A stretch of 64,000 bases of DNA from Pseudonocardia sp. MH-G8 (lineage in GTDB: Bacteria; Actinomycetota; Actinomycetes; Mycobacteriales; Pseudonocardiaceae), in assembly GCF_002262885.1 (NCBI RefSeq), contig NZ_NKYF01000002.1, forward strand, positions 310,001 to 374,000, written 5' to 3'. Below are positions 1-9,357 of the stretch, in pieces; position 1 is the first letter of the stretch, and each line of letters begins with the position of its first letter. The notes under the pieces are model-generated. The model worked only from the letters and a program-made list of their open reading frames with translations, had not been told where the DNA came from and did not search any database. The position numbers and the translations under genes were made by a program.

Positions 1-1
1 G

Positions 2-184
2 TGGAGTTGGCGAGACCCGGTGCTGCACATCGCCGACAGCACCGGCGTGCCTCGCCAGGACATCGACACCGGCGGCAAGGTGAACGGGGCCGGCCTGAGC
101 CCCGACGGCCGCAGGCTGTACGTGAGCGTCGAGGGCGAACGCAACGGTGTGCTCGTCTACGACACGAGCGTGCTCGTCGCGTGA
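2..184 (+). CDS. C-terminal fragment of a beta-propeller protein (5' end outside window)
   Basis: The reading frame is open from the window edge and stops with TGA inside GCGTGA. About 60 residues are visible. They include the motif LSPDGRRLYVS followed by a short blade ending [11 protein letters not shown], which is the pattern of YVTN/lactonase-type beta-propeller repeats. The stop overlaps the GTG start of the next propeller gene, so the two are translationally coupled and probably paralogous or functionally linked. Nothing can be said about the N-terminus. The function is unknown; such propellers are often extracytoplasmic binding proteins. Confidence 0.6.
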   Translation, partial: WSWRDPVLHIADSTGVPRQDIDTGGKVNGAGLSPDGRRLYVSVEGERNGVLVYDTSVLVA

Positions 185-1119
185 ACGCCCTGCGCACCTG
201 GTACCGCGACGCGAACGCCGCCACCCGGCGTGCGTCGGCCTTCACCGCGGTACTGGTGGCCGGTCTCGTGGTCTCGCTCATCCAGGTGCCGCTGCCGCTC
301 CAGGTCAGGACGTTTCCCGTGTCGGGCCAGTCGGTGGTCGCCCATCCGGACGGGAGCAGGCTCCTCGTGCAGCAGGAGCACGCGATCGCGATCGTCGACG
401 CCGCGACCGGCGAGGTGACGGCGACGGTCCCGCTGGGCTCCCTCGTCCCGGGCCCCGGCATCGCGATGGTGCCCGCGACGTCGAATGCGGTGGTACTCGC
501 GACGGTGCCCGCGAGGGCGCCCTACCGGAATGCCGTGACCGTTACCGTGGACATCGACCGGACGGCGGTCACGTCGGTGATCAAGAACGGGGATGTGGCC
601 GCCGACAGCGTCCCGTCCGTGCGATCGCTCGCCGTGGACCGCAGCGGCGCCGCGATCACCGGCAAGGGGCCGGGGGGCGTTCTCGCGGTGGGTGCGGACG
701 GGCGGGTGTGGCGGTCGGTGCCCGACGGCATCGACGGCGTCCCGAATTCGGGGCCCGAAATCTACTACCACATGTCGATCGCACCCGACGGCCGCTCGCT
801 CTACGCGGTCACCCGGGGTCGCGCGCTGTTGGTCGACACCGCGACCGGGCGGATCGAGCAGGACATCCCGCCGGTGTACGGCCCAGACATCATCAAGGCG
901 GAGGACTGGACGGTCCTGCTCGCCGCGGACGACGAGCACGTGTTCATCAACGAACCCGGCGACTCGCGGATCACCGTGCGCACGCTGGACGGCGGCGTGG
1001 TCGCCACGGTCGAGACCGGTGGGCGGACGGGCGCGAGCGGGATCGCGCTCTCTCCTGACGGCACGACGCTCTACGCCGCCCTCGCCGACCGGCTCCTCGC
1101 CGTCGACGCCTACGCCTGA
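181..1119 (+). CDS. Membrane-anchored YVTN-type beta-propeller protein
   Basis: The product has 312 residues. A short basic N-terminus ([13 protein letters not shown]) is followed by a hydrophobic helix at about residues 19-36 ([20 protein letters not shown]), which should anchor or export the protein. The rest is a propeller with repeated blades such as [24 protein letters not shown] and [13 protein letters not shown], typical of the YVTN/lactonase superfamily. No catalytic residues could be assigned. The GTG start overlaps the stop of the upstream propeller gene by four bases, which supports it. The role is unknown; extracellular ligand or protein binding is an inference from the fold. Confidence 0.7.
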   Translation: MNALRTWYRDANAATRRASAFTAVLVAGLVVSLIQVPLPLQVRTFPVSGQSVVAHPDGSRLLVQQEHAIAIVDAATGEVTATVPLGSLVPGPGIAMVPATSNAVVLATVPARAPYRNAVTVTVDIDRTAVTSVIKNGDVAADSVPSVRSLAVDRSGAAITGKGPGGVLAVGADGRVWRSVPDGIDGVPNSGPEIYYHMSIAPDGRSLYAVTRGRALLVDTATGRIEQDIPPVYGPDIIKAEDWTVLLAADDEHVFINEPGDSRITVRTLDGGVVATVETGGRTGASGIALSPDGTTLYAALADRLLAVDAYA

Positions 1120-1208
1120 CAGCTCCGATCGCTGGAGTTCGAACACGACCCAGCGGAAGTCCCGCCTGTGCCGAGAGGCTCCGGCGCGCGGAAAACCCGC
1201 CGAAAGTA

Positions 1209-1237
1209 TTGCCGGATCGTTGAACGATCCTTACGCT
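1209..1237 (+). promoter_or_regulatory. Promoter with embedded 17-bp palindromic operator for the 5-oxoproline operon
   Basis: A -35 TTGCCG (1209-1214) and a -10 TACGCT (1232-1237) are separated by exactly 17 bp. The spacer is filled by a perfect palindrome at 1214-1230 with 8-bp arms GGATCGTT/AACGATCC around a central G. A protein bound there would block RNA polymerase, so this is a strong candidate repressor site. The regulator is not encoded next to it. In Bacillus subtilis the related kip operon encodes the IclR-type repressor KipR; whether an IclR or GntR protein acts here is unknown. An SD-like GGAGGGG lies before the ATG at 1293. Confidence 0.65.
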
Positions 1238-1292
1238 GCCATCCACCGGCGCGTGCTGTGCCGCCGGTCACGTCCCGTCGGAGGGGAACGAC

Positions 1293-2504
1293 ATGAGCGA
1301 CGCGAAGGCGGTGTCCGCGGCCGGCTCGGCCACGAGCCGCGGTGCGGTGATCGGCGCGATGTTCCTGATGGCGACGAGCGCGATCGGTCCGGGTTTCATC
1401 ACCCAGACCGCGACGTTCACCGCGCAGCTCGGCGCGGCGTTCGCGTTCGCGATCGTGGCCTCGACCCTGGTCGACATAGCGGTCCAGCTGAACGTCTGGC
1501 GCGTGATCGGGGTGTCCGGTCAGCGCGGGCACGAACTGGGCAACAAGGTGGCGCCGGGCGTCGGGTACGTCCTCGCCGCGCTCGTCGTGATCGGCGGGCT
1601 CGTCTTCAACATCGGCAACGTCGGGGGCACCGGGCTCGGTCTCGACGCCATGCTGGGTGTCGACGTCCGCATCGGCGGCGGCATCTCGGCGGCGATCGCC
1701 ATCGCGATCTTCCTGAGCAAGCGGGCCGGGGTGGCGCTCGACCGCATCGTCGTGGTCCTCGGCGGGATCATGATCGTGCTGACGACCTACGTCGCCGTGG
1801 TGTCCGGACCGCCGGTCGGCGAGGCGCTGCGCAACGCCGTGCTCCCCGACACCGTGAGCTTCCTCATCATCACGACGCTGATCGGTGGCACCGTCGGCGG
1901 CTACATCACCTACGCCGGGGCGCACCGGCTGCTCGACTCCGGCCTCACCGGCCCGGAGCACGCCGGCGGCATCGCCCGCAGCTCGGTGATCGGCATCCTG
2001 GTCACCGCCGTGATGCGGGTGGTGCTGTTCCTCGCGGTGTTCGGCGTCGTGGCGGGCGGGGTCACGCTGGCCGCGAACGACCCGGCCGGCAGCGCGTTCG
2101 AGGCCGCCGCCGGGCAGGTCGGCCTGCGGCTGTTCGGCATCATCCTGTGGGCCGCGAGCATCACCTCGGTGATCGGCGCCGCCTACACGTCGGTGTCGTT
2201 CATGACCTCGCGGACCAGCAGCGACCGGCGGCGCAACCTGCTCACCGTCGCGTTCATCGCGCTCTCGGCGGTGATCTACCTGGTGATCGGGACGGCCCCG
2301 GCCACGCTGCTGGTGTTCGCCGGCGCGTTCAACGGGCTGATCCTGCCGATCGGCTTCACGGTGATCCTGTGGGTCGCGTGGCGGCGCCGCGACCTGCTCG
2401 GCGGCTACCGCTACCCGGCGTGGCTGCTCACCATCGGCGTCCTCGCCTGGCTGCTCACCCTCTACATGGGCTACGCGGCCCTCACGAACCTCGCGAAGCT
2501 GTGA
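1293..2504 (+). CDS. NRAMP-like membrane transporter of the 5-oxoprolinase operon (YcsG-like)
   Basis: The product has 403 residues and about 11 hydrophobic segments, with the overall length and spacing of the NRAMP (SLC11) family. It is the first gene of an operon with pxpA, pxpB, pxpC and a DUF1445 gene, as B. subtilis ycsG lies beside ycsF-ycsI-kipI-kipA. The metal-binding DPGN motif of helix 1 is not present: the corresponding segment reads [10 protein letters not shown]. The helix-6 MPH motif is also absent ([12 protein letters not shown]). Metal transport is therefore doubtful, and uptake of 5-oxoproline or a related acid is the better guess. The ATG is preceded by GGAGGGG. It is not experimentally assigned. 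Confidence 0.8.
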   Translation: MSDAKAVSAAGSATSRGAVIGAMFLMATSAIGPGFITQTATFTAQLGAAFAFAIVASTLVDIAVQLNVWRVIGVSGQRGHELGNKVAPGVGYVLAALVVIGGLVFNIGNVGGTGLGLDAMLGVDVRIGGGISAAIAIAIFLSKRAGVALDRIVVVLGGIMIVLTTYVAVVSGPPVGEALRNAVLPDTVSFLIITTLIGGTVGGYITYAGAHRLLDSGLTGPEHAGGIARSSVIGILVTAVMRVVLFLAVFGVVAGGVTLAANDPAGSAFEAAAGQVGLRLFGIILWAASITSVIGAAYTSVSFMTSRTSSDRRRNLLTVAFIALSAVIYLVIGTAPATLLVFAGAFNGLILPIGFTVILWVAWRRRDLLGGYRYPAWLLTIGVLAWLLTLYMGYAALTNLAKL

Positions 2505-2506
2505 GC

Positions 2507-3307
2507 ATGCAGGCCATGGACGCGAACAGGATGGACGCGAACAGGATCGACCTCAACTCCGACGTCGGCGAGTCCTTCGGCCGGTGGGAGCTCGGCGACG
2601 ACGCGGCGATGCTGGCACTGGTCACCTCCGCCAACGTGGCGTGCGGCTTCCACGCGGGCGATCCCACGACGTTGCGCACGACCTGCACCCTGGCCGCGCA
2701 ACGAGGGGTCGCGGTCGGGGCGCAGGTCGGCTACCGCGACCTCGCCGGCTTCGGCCGCCGCTTCCTCGACGTGGCGCCGCAGGAGCTCGCCGACGACGTC
2801 CTCTACCAGATCGGGGCGCTCGACGGCATGTGCCGAGCGGCCGGCGCCCGCGTGCGGTACGTCAAACCGCACGGCGCGCTCTACAACGCGATCGTGCACC
2901 ACGAGGCGCAGGCCCGGGCCGTGGTCGCCGCCGTGCGGGCCTACGACCCGACGCTGCCCGTGCTCGGGCTCCCGGGCTCGGAGTTCCTCGACGCCGCCGC
3001 GGCGGCCGGGCTGCGCGTCGTCCGCGAGTTCTTCGTCGACCGGGGCTACACACCGGAGGCCACGCTCGTACCGCGGTCGCAGCCCGGGGCCCTGCTGCAC
3101 GACCCGGACGAGGTCACCGCACGCGTCCTGCGGATGGTCACCGACGGGGTCGTCACCGCGGTCGACGGCAACGACGTGCGCGTGTCCGCGGAGTCGGCGT
3201 GCGTGCACGGCGACTCACCGGGCGCGGTCGAGATGGCCACCGCGGTGCGCGCCGGGCTGGAGGCCGCCGGCGTCGCGCTGCGCGCGTTCGTGGAGGAACC
3301 GGGTTGA
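2507..3307 (+). CDS. pxpA: 5-oxoprolinase subunit A (LamB/YcsF family)
   Basis: PxpA works with PxpB and PxpC to hydrolyse 5-oxo-L-proline (pyroglutamate) to L-glutamate with ATP in the cytoplasm. The 266-residue product shows the family signature [12 protein letters not shown] near the N-terminus, then [34 protein letters not shown] and, near the end, [13 protein letters not shown]. The start is uncertain: ATGs at 2507, 2516 and 2531 are in frame. The last two each open an identical 15-bp unit (ATGGACGCGAACAGG) repeated in tandem. Family members begin just before DLNSDVGE, which slightly favours 2531. There is no clear SD, so coupling to the upstream stop (2504) is likely. Confidence 0.92.
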   Translation: MQAMDANRMDANRIDLNSDVGESFGRWELGDDAAMLALVTSANVACGFHAGDPTTLRTTCTLAAQRGVAVGAQVGYRDLAGFGRRFLDVAPQELADDVLYQIGALDGMCRAAGARVRYVKPHGALYNAIVHHEAQARAVVAAVRAYDPTLPVLGLPGSEFLDAAAAAGLRVVREFFVDRGYTPEATLVPRSQPGALLHDPDEVTARVLRMVTDGVVTAVDGNDVRVSAESACVHGDSPGAVEMATAVRAGLEAAGVALRAFVEEPG

Positions 3308-3909
3308 GGTTGCTCCCCTGCGGGGACACCGGGCTGCTCATCGAGGTCGACGGGCTGCCCGAGGTCCTCGCGCTGGCCGACGCCGTGCGCGCCGCGCCGC
3401 CGTCCGGTGTCCTGGACGTCGTCACGGCCGCCCGCACCGTGCTGCTGTGCGTGGAACCGGGCACCGACCTCGCCGCCGTGCGGCGCGCCGTGCTGGACCT
3501 GGACGTCGAGCCGGGCGCGGCGCCGCCCGACGGGGAGCGGGTGGAGATCGAGGTCGTGTACGACGGGCCCGACCTCGCCGAGGTCGGTGAGCTCACCGGG
3601 TTGGGAGCCGAAGGCGTGGTCGCGGCGCACACGGGCACGCCGTGGCGGGTCGCGTTCGGCGGGTTCGCCCCGGGGTTCGCCTACCTGGTGGGCGGCGACG
3701 CCCGGCTCGAGGTCGCCCGCCGCACGGAACCGCGGACGTCGGTGCCGGCCGGTTCGGTCGGGCTCGCGGGGGAGTTCAGCGGCATCTACCCGCGCGCGTC
3801 CCCCGGCGGCTGGCAGCTGATCGGCCACACCCGGGCGGAGCTGTGGAACCCGGACCGCGGCGCGCTCCTGCAACCGGGCTGCACGGTCGTGTTCCGGGAG
3901 ACGCGGTGA
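3304..3909 (+). CDS. pxpB: 5-oxoprolinase subunit B
   Basis: The 201-residue product is a partner of PxpA and PxpC in ATP-dependent 5-oxoproline hydrolysis (older names: KipI or allophanate hydrolase subunit 1 family). The N-terminus [14 protein letters not shown] matches the family start. Downstream are [20 protein letters not shown] and a GGWQLIGHT segment with nearby [12 protein letters not shown], which are conserved features. The best start is TTG at 3304, overlapping the pxpA stop as TTGA; no ATG or GTG gives the conserved N-terminus. The gene overlaps pxpC by four bases, so the three subunits should be made together. Confidence 0.9.
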   Translation: MRLLPCGDTGLLIEVDGLPEVLALADAVRAAPPSGVLDVVTAARTVLLCVEPGTDLAAVRRAVLDLDVEPGAAPPDGERVEIEVVYDGPDLAEVGELTGLGAEGVVAAHTGTPWRVAFGGFAPGFAYLVGGDARLEVARRTEPRTSVPAGSVGLAGEFSGIYPRASPGGWQLIGHTRAELWNPDRGALLQPGCTVVFRETR

Positions 3910-4787
3910 GCGCGCGCGCGATCGAGGTGCTCGCCACCGGGGCGCTCGCCCTCGTCCAGGACCTCGGGCGGCCGGGGCTCGCCGCCACCGGGGTCGGGCG
4001 GTCGGGGGCGGCCGACCGCGCCGCGCTGCGGCTGGCCAACCGGCTCGTGGCCAACGCCGAGGGCGCGGCCGGCATCGAGGTCGTGTTCGGCGGCCTGATC
4101 GTGCGGGCCCGCGGTCCGCTCACCGTGGCGCTCTCCGGCGCCCCGGCGCCCGCCGACGTCGACGGCACTCCCGTCGGGCACCACGCGGTGGTCCGCCTCC
4201 GCGCGGGCCAGGTGCTGCGGCTCGGGACGCCACCGACCGGCCTGCGCACCTACCTCGCGGTGCGCGGCGGCATCGCCGTGGCGCCGGTGCTCGGGTCGCG
4301 CAGCACCGACGTCCTGTCCGGGCTCGGGCCCGAGAAGCTCGCCCCGGGAGCGGTGCTGCCGGTGGGGCCGGAGCCGGACGCGGTGCCGCTCATCGACGTC
4401 GCCCCGGTGGCGGTCCCGCCCGCGGGGGAGGTCGCGCTCCGGGCCGTTCCCGGTCCGCGTGCGGACTTCCTCGCCGACCCCACCGCCCCGGCCCGCACGA
4501 CGTGGACCGCGTCCAGCCGCAGCGACCGGGTCGGCATGCGCCTGGAGGGCGGCGCCCTCGACCGGGCCGGCCCCGGAGAGCTGCCCAGCGAAGGCATCGT
4601 CCGCGGCGCCCTCCAGGTGCCGCCGGGCGGCGAGCCGGTGCTGTTCCTCGCCGACCACCCGGTGACCGGCGGCTACCCCGTGGTCGCCGTCGTGCTGGAC
4701 GCCGACGTCGACCGCGCCGCCCAGGTGCGGCCCGGGCAGCGGGTGCGGTTCGTCCTCGTCGCCCCCGTCTGGAAGGACTGCCCGTGA
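3906..4787 (+). CDS. pxpC: 5-oxoprolinase subunit C
   Basis: The 293-residue product belongs to the biotin-dependent carboxyltransferase/KipA family, the third subunit of the prokaryotic 5-oxoprolinase. Conserved features include [19 protein letters not shown] at the N-terminus, [49 protein letters not shown] and [15 protein letters not shown]. The GTG start overlaps the pxpB stop (GTGA), and the stop overlaps the next gene's GTG the same way. It is slightly shorter than many homologues, but all recognisable blocks are there. Confidence 0.9.
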   Translation: MSARAIEVLATGALALVQDLGRPGLAATGVGRSGAADRAALRLANRLVANAEGAAGIEVVFGGLIVRARGPLTVALSGAPAPADVDGTPVGHHAVVRLRAGQVLRLGTPPTGLRTYLAVRGGIAVAPVLGSRSTDVLSGLGPEKLAPGAVLPVGPEPDAVPLIDVAPVAVPPAGEVALRAVPGPRADFLADPTAPARTTWTASSRSDRVGMRLEGGALDRAGPGELPSEGIVRGALQVPPGGEPVLFLADHPVTGGYPVVAVVLDADVDRAAQVRPGQRVRFVLVAPVWKDCP

Positions 4788-5566
4788 ACGGTTCCGAGCT
4801 CCCCTCCGCTGCCCGCGCCCGGTTCCGCGCCGGGCTCGTCACCCCGACCGCGGGCTGGTGCGACGGCTACACCCAGGCCAACCTCATCACCGTGCCGCGC
4901 GACCTGGCCTGGGACTTCCTGCTCTTCGCCCAGCGCAACCCGCAGCCCTGCCCGGTGCTCGACGTCCTGGAGGCGGGCGCCGTCGCCGGACCGCTGCTCG
5001 CCGGCGACATCCGCACCGACATCCCGCGCTACCGCGTCTACGTCGACGGGGAGCTGGTCGAGGAGCCCACCGACGTCCAGGGCTGGTGGCGCGCGGACCT
5101 CGTCAGCTTCCTGATCGGCTGCAGCTTCACGTTCGAGCGCGCCCTCGGCATCGCCGGGGTGCCGGTGCGGCACGTCGAGCAGGGCGTCAACGTGCCGATG
5201 TACCGGACGTCGCGACGCTGCCGGCCCGCGGGCTCCGTCCGTGGCCCGCTGGTCGTGTCGATGCGCCCGGTGCCGGCGGCCCTCGTCGAGACGGCGGTGC
5301 GGGTCACCGCCGCCTACCCGGCGGTGCACGGTGCGCCCGTGCACGTCGGCGACCCCCGCGAGCTCGGCATCCGCGACCTCCACACCCCCGACTACGGCGA
5401 CCCGGTGGCGTTCGAGCCGGGTGACGTGCCGGTGTTCTGGGGGTGCGGGGTGACGCCGCAGGCCGCGGTCGTCGAGTCACGACCGCCGCTGGCGATCGCG
5501 CACGCGCCTGGCCACATGCTCATCACCGACGCCGAGGACGAGGACTACCGCGTCACCCATGTGTGA
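4784..5566 (+). CDS. DUF1445 putative hydro-lyase (YcsI-like, D-glutamate cyclase family)
   Basis: The product has 260 residues. It opens with [23 protein letters not shown] and continues with [30 protein letters not shown] and [14 protein letters not shown], all typical of DUF1445 (YcsI). A mammalian member of this family acts as a D-glutamate cyclase interconverting D-glutamate and 5-oxo-D-proline. That fits its place as last gene of a 5-oxoproline operon: it could feed or handle the D-isomer. This link is inference. The GTG start overlaps the pxpC stop by four bases. Confidence 0.85.
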   Translation: MNGSELPSAARARFRAGLVTPTAGWCDGYTQANLITVPRDLAWDFLLFAQRNPQPCPVLDVLEAGAVAGPLLAGDIRTDIPRYRVYVDGELVEEPTDVQGWWRADLVSFLIGCSFTFERALGIAGVPVRHVEQGVNVPMYRTSRRCRPAGSVRGPLVVSMRPVPAALVETAVRVTAAYPAVHGAPVHVGDPRELGIRDLHTPDYGDPVAFEPGDVPVFWGCGVTPQAAVVESRPPLAIAHAPGHMLITDAEDEDYRVTHV

Positions 5567-5589
5567 CAGGAGCTGACCTACTCCGGTCC

Positions 5590-5595
5590 TACCGT
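5590..5595 (+). promoter_or_regulatory. -10 box TACCGT of a leaderless promoter (epoxide hydrolase)
   Basis: TACCGT lies seven bases before the ATG at 5603, so transcription should begin at or next to the start codon. There is no Shine-Dalgarno sequence between them. Confidence 0.55.
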
Positions 5596-5602
5596 CACCG
5601 GC

Positions 5603-6751
5603 ATGAACGAGGAGATCCACCCCTTCCGCATCGCTGTCCCCCAGGCCGACCTGGACGACCTGCTCGACCGCCTCGCCCGCACCCGCTGGCCCCGGCAGCT
5701 GCCCGGCGGGTGGAGCCGCGGGGTGCCGGTCGCGCAGCTGCGCGAGCTGGCCGAGCACTGGCGCAACGGGTTCGACTGGCGGGCGCGGGAGGCGGAGCTC
5801 AACGCGTTCCCGCAGTTCCGGACGGAGATCGACGGTCAGCAGATCCACTTCCTGCACGTCCGGTCGCCGGAGCCCGGGGCCCTTCCGCTCGTGCTCACGC
5901 ACAGCTGGCCGAACTCGTTCGCCGAGCTCCTCGACCTCGTCGGGCCGCTCGCCGACCCGCGCGCGTACGGAGGCGATCCCGACCGCGCGTTCCACGTGGT
6001 GATCCCCTCGCTGCCCGGGTTCGCCTACTCGACGTTCCCCGAGCCAGCCGACGAGCGCCCGTGGACCGCTGCGCGCGTCGCCCGCACCTGGGCTCAGCTG
6101 ATGTCCCGGCTCGGCTACGAGCGGTACGGGGCGCACGGCAACGACGCGGGCGCGCTGGTGTCGCCGCAGCTGGCGCTCGTGGACACCGCGCACGTCGTCG
6201 GGGTGCACCTCACCGGTGGGCTCGGCATACCCACCGGCGACCCGGCCGAGCTGGAGGGGATGACGGCGCAGGACCGCGCCGGGCTGGAGCGGCTGGCGTC
6301 GCTGTTCAGCGGCGGCAGCGGGTACGCGCCCTACCTCGCGGCCCGGCCCCAGACGCTCGCCTACGGCTGGCTCGACTCCCCGGTCGCCCAGCTCGCCTTC
6401 GTGCTGGAGCGGCTCGCCGAGTTCGACGGCTGGCCCGAGGGCGCCGCCGAGCTCCTGCCGCGCCTGGACCGCGACCGGCTGCTCACCACGGTGTCGCTGT
6501 ACTGGTTCACCGGCACCGGCGGCACGTCGTCGTGGACGTACTACGACGGCGCCGCCGGCATGCCGGTCGACCAGGCGCTCGTACCCACGGGCGTGTCCCA
6601 CGGCGGCCCCGATGCCTTTCGCCGGATCGCGTCACGGGCCAACGACGTCGTGCACTGGTCGGGCCACGACGCCGCGAGCCACATGGTGGCGATGGTCGAT
6701 GCGGACACGCTCGTGGCCGACATCCGGGAGTTCTTCGGGAAGCTCCGGTAG
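5603..6751 (+). CDS. Epoxide hydrolase (alpha/beta hydrolase with EHN domain)
   Basis: The 382-residue product converts epoxides to vicinal diols and is cytosolic, with no signal peptide. Residues 5-110 form the epoxide-hydrolase N-terminal domain. The oxyanion motif appears as HSWPNS (100-105). The nucleophile is probably Asp181 in the elbow HGNDAG, where the usual form is GxDWG. The catalytic histidine is probably His355 in SGHDAASHM. The tyrosines of the cap are harder to place. The family includes microsomal/juvenile-hormone-type hydrolases; the substrate is unknown. It is probably monocistronic with a leaderless promoter, and converges on the EamA gene. Confidence 0.88.
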   Translation: MNEEIHPFRIAVPQADLDDLLDRLARTRWPRQLPGGWSRGVPVAQLRELAEHWRNGFDWRAREAELNAFPQFRTEIDGQQIHFLHVRSPEPGALPLVLTHSWPNSFAELLDLVGPLADPRAYGGDPDRAFHVVIPSLPGFAYSTFPEPADERPWTAARVARTWAQLMSRLGYERYGAHGNDAGALVSPQLALVDTAHVVGVHLTGGLGIPTGDPAELEGMTAQDRAGLERLASLFSGGSGYAPYLAARPQTLAYGWLDSPVAQLAFVLERLAEFDGWPEGAAELLPRLDRDRLLTTVSLYWFTGTGGTSSWTYYDGAAGMPVDQALVPTGVSHGGPDAFRRIASRANDVVHWSGHDAASHMVAMVDADTLVADIREFFGKLR

Positions 6752-6763
6752 GAGCCGTGGCGG

Positions 6764-7663
6764 TCAGCGGCGGCGGGAGAGCGCCACACCCGCCAGGCAG
6801 ACCGCCCCGCCCACGATCGCGAGCAGCGCCGGCAGCTCACCCAGCAGCACGGCCGACATGAGGATCGTGATCGGCGGCACGATGTAGGTGCTCACGCCGA
6901 GGCGCCCGGCATCCATCCGGGCGAGCGCGTAGGCCCAGGTGCTGAACGCGAGCGCCGTGGGCACGGCGCCGAGGTAGACGAGACCGGCCGTGGCCGCGGC
7001 CGGGGCGGAGGCCAGCTCCATGACCAGACCCGGGGTGAACGGCAGGCAGACGACGGCGCCGATCGTGCAGGCGAGCCACGTGACCTGCAGCGCGGGCAGC
7101 CGGCGCAGCACCGGCTTCTGCGCCAGCACCCCGATCGCGTAGGTGACGGCCGCGACGAGGCACAGCACCACACCGAGCAGGTCGGACTCCTCGGCACGGG
7201 AGGTGGCGGCGCCCACGAGCACCGCGCCGCCGAACGCGACCAGCGCGCCGATCACCAGCCACCGGGGGAAGCCCTCACCGAGCCACAGCCCGGCGAACAG
7301 CGCGATCAGGATCGGGCCGACGTTCACCAGCATCGCCGTGGTGCCGGCGTCGACGCTCTGCTCCGCCGCGTTCAGGGCGAGGTTGTACACGGTGAACCAC
7401 GAGAGCCCGCAGAGCGCGACCAGCGCCCACTCCCGCCGCGTGGGCCACACCCAGCGGCGGGTGACGAGCAGCCCGGCGCCGAGCGCGACGGACCCGACGA
7501 GCAGCCGGCCCAGCGTCAGCGGGCCCGGCTCGTAGGCCTGCCCGACCGCGCGGATGGCCACGAACGCCGACGCCCAGGCGAACACGGTGACCGTGACGGC
7601 CGCGAACGCGCCCCAGCGGTAGCGGGAGGTCGGGACGGCGGCCCGGGTGGCCGGAGAGCTCAT
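6764..7663 (-). CDS. EamA/DMT-family transporter
   Basis: The 299-residue membrane protein has about ten predicted helices arranged as two EamA repeats. The first begins AVTVTVFAWASAFVAIRAVG and the second begins near DLLGVVLCLVAAVTYAIGVL. The motif NLALNAAEQSVDAGTTAMLVN is typical of the family. Members are usually exporters of amino acids, nucleosides or metabolites; the substrate cannot be read from sequence. The ATG is seven bases after a TAGCGT -10 box on the minus strand, which fixes the start and suggests leaderless expression. Confidence 0.88.
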   Translation of the reverse strand: MSSPATRAAVPTSRYRWGAFAAVTVTVFAWASAFVAIRAVGQAYEPGPLTLGRLLVGSVALGAGLLVTRRWVWPTRREWALVALCGLSWFTVYNLALNAAEQSVDAGTTAMLVNVGPILIALFAGLWLGEGFPRWLVIGALVAFGGAVLVGAATSRAEESDLLGVVLCLVAAVTYAIGVLAQKPVLRRLPALQVTWLACTIGAVVCLPFTPGLVMELASAPAAATAGLVYLGAVPTALAFSTWAYALARMDAGRLGVSTYIVPPITILMSAVLLGELPALLAIVGGAVCLAGVALSRRR

Positions 7664-7670
7664 GACACCG

Positions 7671-7676
7671 ACGCTA
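7671..7676 (-). promoter_or_regulatory. -10 box TAGCGT of a leaderless promoter (EamA gene)
   Basis: On the minus strand TAGCGT is followed by seven bases and then the ATG of the transporter gene at 7663. No SD sequence is present. Confidence 0.5.
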
Positions 7677-7744
7677 GCTCCGGACCCCGACGCGGAACGC
7701 GCGGATTACGGACATGCAGCCGCAAGATCCCGCCGTTCTCGGTG

Positions 7745-9265
7745 TCAGCAAAGCCGTGTCAGCTGCACCGGCGTGGCCAGCCTCGTGAGGGCCGGGCGGC
7801 CGCGCAGCTGCGTCGGGTCGCCCAGCTGCCACCGGGCGGCCTCCTCGGGAGCCGCCATCCCGACGGCGTCCGCCGCGGCCAGCACCCGGCCCGGCACCGA
7901 CTTCGCGAGGTCGGTGAGGCGCGCCGCCTCGTTCACCGGGTCGCCGATCACCGTGTACTCGTAGCGCCGCACGTCGCCGACGTTGCCCGCGACGGCGTCG
8001 CCGGCTGAGATCCCGATCCCCGCGGTGACGTCCGACAGCTCCGATGTGAGCCGCGCCGCCAGCACGCGTCCGGCGGCGAGGGCGCACCCGGCCGGGTCCT
8101 CCCCGGCCACGGGCGCGCCGAAGACGGCGAGCGCGGCGTCGCCCTCGAACTTGTTGATCCAGCCGTCGTGTTCCTCGACGACCTCGACCACCACCGCGAA
8201 GAAGCGGTTGAGCAGCTCGACGACCTCCGCGGGCGGTCGCCGCGCGGTCAGCGCCGTCGACCCGACGAGGTCCACGAACAGGACGCCGACGCAGCGGACC
8301 TCGCCACCGAGCCGGACCTCCTGCGCCGCCGCGGCGGCCCGCGCGACGTCCCGGCCGACCTGCCGGCCGAACAGGTCGTGGATGCGCTCCCGCTCGCGCA
8401 GGCCGGCGACCATCGTGTTGAGGCCGGACTGCAGCTGGCCGAGCTCGGTGCCGTCGTAGACGGTGACACCCGCGTCGAGCTCACCCTTCTCGACGCGACG
8501 CATCGCGATGCGCACCGCGTTGACCGGGTCGGCCACCGCGCGGGCCGCGCCCACGTTCACCAGCAGCCCGGCGCCGAGCGCGACGCCCCCGATGGCCAGC
8601 ACGATCACGGCGAGGCGGGTGGCCGGCACGTCGCCGTACACGAGCGCCGAGACGGCCGTCAGCATCAGGCCGACCACCGGCACGGCGGTGCCGAGCGCCC
8701 AGAACAGCAGCGAGCGCACGACGATCCCCGGCAGGCCCCGCCGCGGCTTCGGCGGGCGCGCGGCCAGCACGCGAGCGGCCGTGCGGCGCAGGATGCGCTC
8801 GCTGAGCAGGTAGGCCAGCGCGCACGTGGTGATGCCCCCGAGCAGGATCGTCTCGCCGACCGAGATCGCCAGCCGCACCGAGTAGGGCAGGTTGAGCAGG
8901 ACGAAGACCGCGACCGCGAGCGCCCACAGCACCGCCTGCACGGTGACTAGCCGCAGCGGGCCGAAGAGCACCATCCGCCGCTCCCGGCGCTGCTCGGCGT
9001 CCGCCTCGCCGCGGCGCAGGCGGAACCGGCGGCCGCCCCAGAACAGCCCGATGGGCAACGCCACCACCAGGTAGCACCCGAACGCGATCATGTTCAGCAC
9101 GCGGACCCGGCCGGGGTCGACGAGCGGGCCCTCCGGGAGCACCCACGCAGCGAGCGCGAACACCACCGCGGCACCGACGACGTTCGCGAGCACGACGACG
9201 ACCGACAGCGCGATCCGGGCGGGCCAGTCGATGACCCATCGCCGAACCCGCCTGGACCGCGCCAT
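7745..9265 (-). CDS. Membrane-bound class III adenylate/guanylate cyclase with HAMP domain
   Basis: The 506-residue product has about six membrane helices in the first 260 residues, then a HAMP linker (DPVNAVRIAMRRVEKGELDAGVTVYDGTEL...LQSG), then a class III cyclase domain. In the last, VLFVDLVGSTALT and NKFEGDAALAVFGAP carry the two metal-binding aspartates. The architecture matches the M. tuberculosis Rv1318c/Rv3645 group, which makes cAMP at the membrane. The ATG at 9265 is preferred over a GTG at 9298, because a TAAGAT -10 box ends eight bases before this ATG and the GTG would lie upstream of that box. The input signal is unknown. Confidence 0.9.
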   Translation of the reverse strand: MARSRRVRRWVIDWPARIALSVVVVLANVVGAAVVFALAAWVLPEGPLVDPGRVRVLNMIAFGCYLVVALPIGLFWGGRRFRLRRGEADAEQRRERRMVLFGPLRLVTVQAVLWALAVAVFVLLNLPYSVRLAISVGETILLGGITTCALAYLLSERILRRTAARVLAARPPKPRRGLPGIVVRSLLFWALGTAVPVVGLMLTAVSALVYGDVPATRLAVIVLAIGGVALGAGLLVNVGAARAVADPVNAVRIAMRRVEKGELDAGVTVYDGTELGQLQSGLNTMVAGLRERERIHDLFGRQVGRDVARAAAAAQEVRLGGEVRCVGVLFVDLVGSTALTARRPPAEVVELLNRFFAVVVEVVEEHDGWINKFEGDAALAVFGAPVAGEDPAGCALAAGRVLAARLTSELSDVTAGIGISAGDAVAGNVGDVRRYEYTVIGDPVNEAARLTDLAKSVPGRVLAAADAVGMAAPEEAARWQLGDPTQLRGRPALTRLATPVQLTRLC

Positions 9266-9273
9266 GACCGGCG

Positions 9274-9279
9274 ATCTTA
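9274..9279 (-). promoter_or_regulatory. -10 box TAAGAT of a leaderless promoter (cyclase gene)
   Basis: TAAGAT on the minus strand ends eight bases before the ATG at 9265. It argues against the alternative GTG start at 9298, which would lie upstream of the transcript start. Confidence 0.5.
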
Positions 9280-9357
9280 GGCCGCCCACCACCCGCACCT
9301 TGGAGCCTTACTGCCGAAATCAGCCCTCGAGAACAGCCAGGTTGGCTCCAAGGTGGG

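Noticed and set aside
593..2506. Long plus-strand open frame running upstream of pxpA in the same frame
   Set aside because: It overlaps the propeller and NRAMP genes in another frame and reads as Arg/Pro/Ser-rich sequence; only the part from 2507 matches a protein family.
9266..9298. GTG 9298 as start of the cyclase gene
   Set aside because: A TAAGAT -10 box lies downstream of it, eight bases before ATG 9265.
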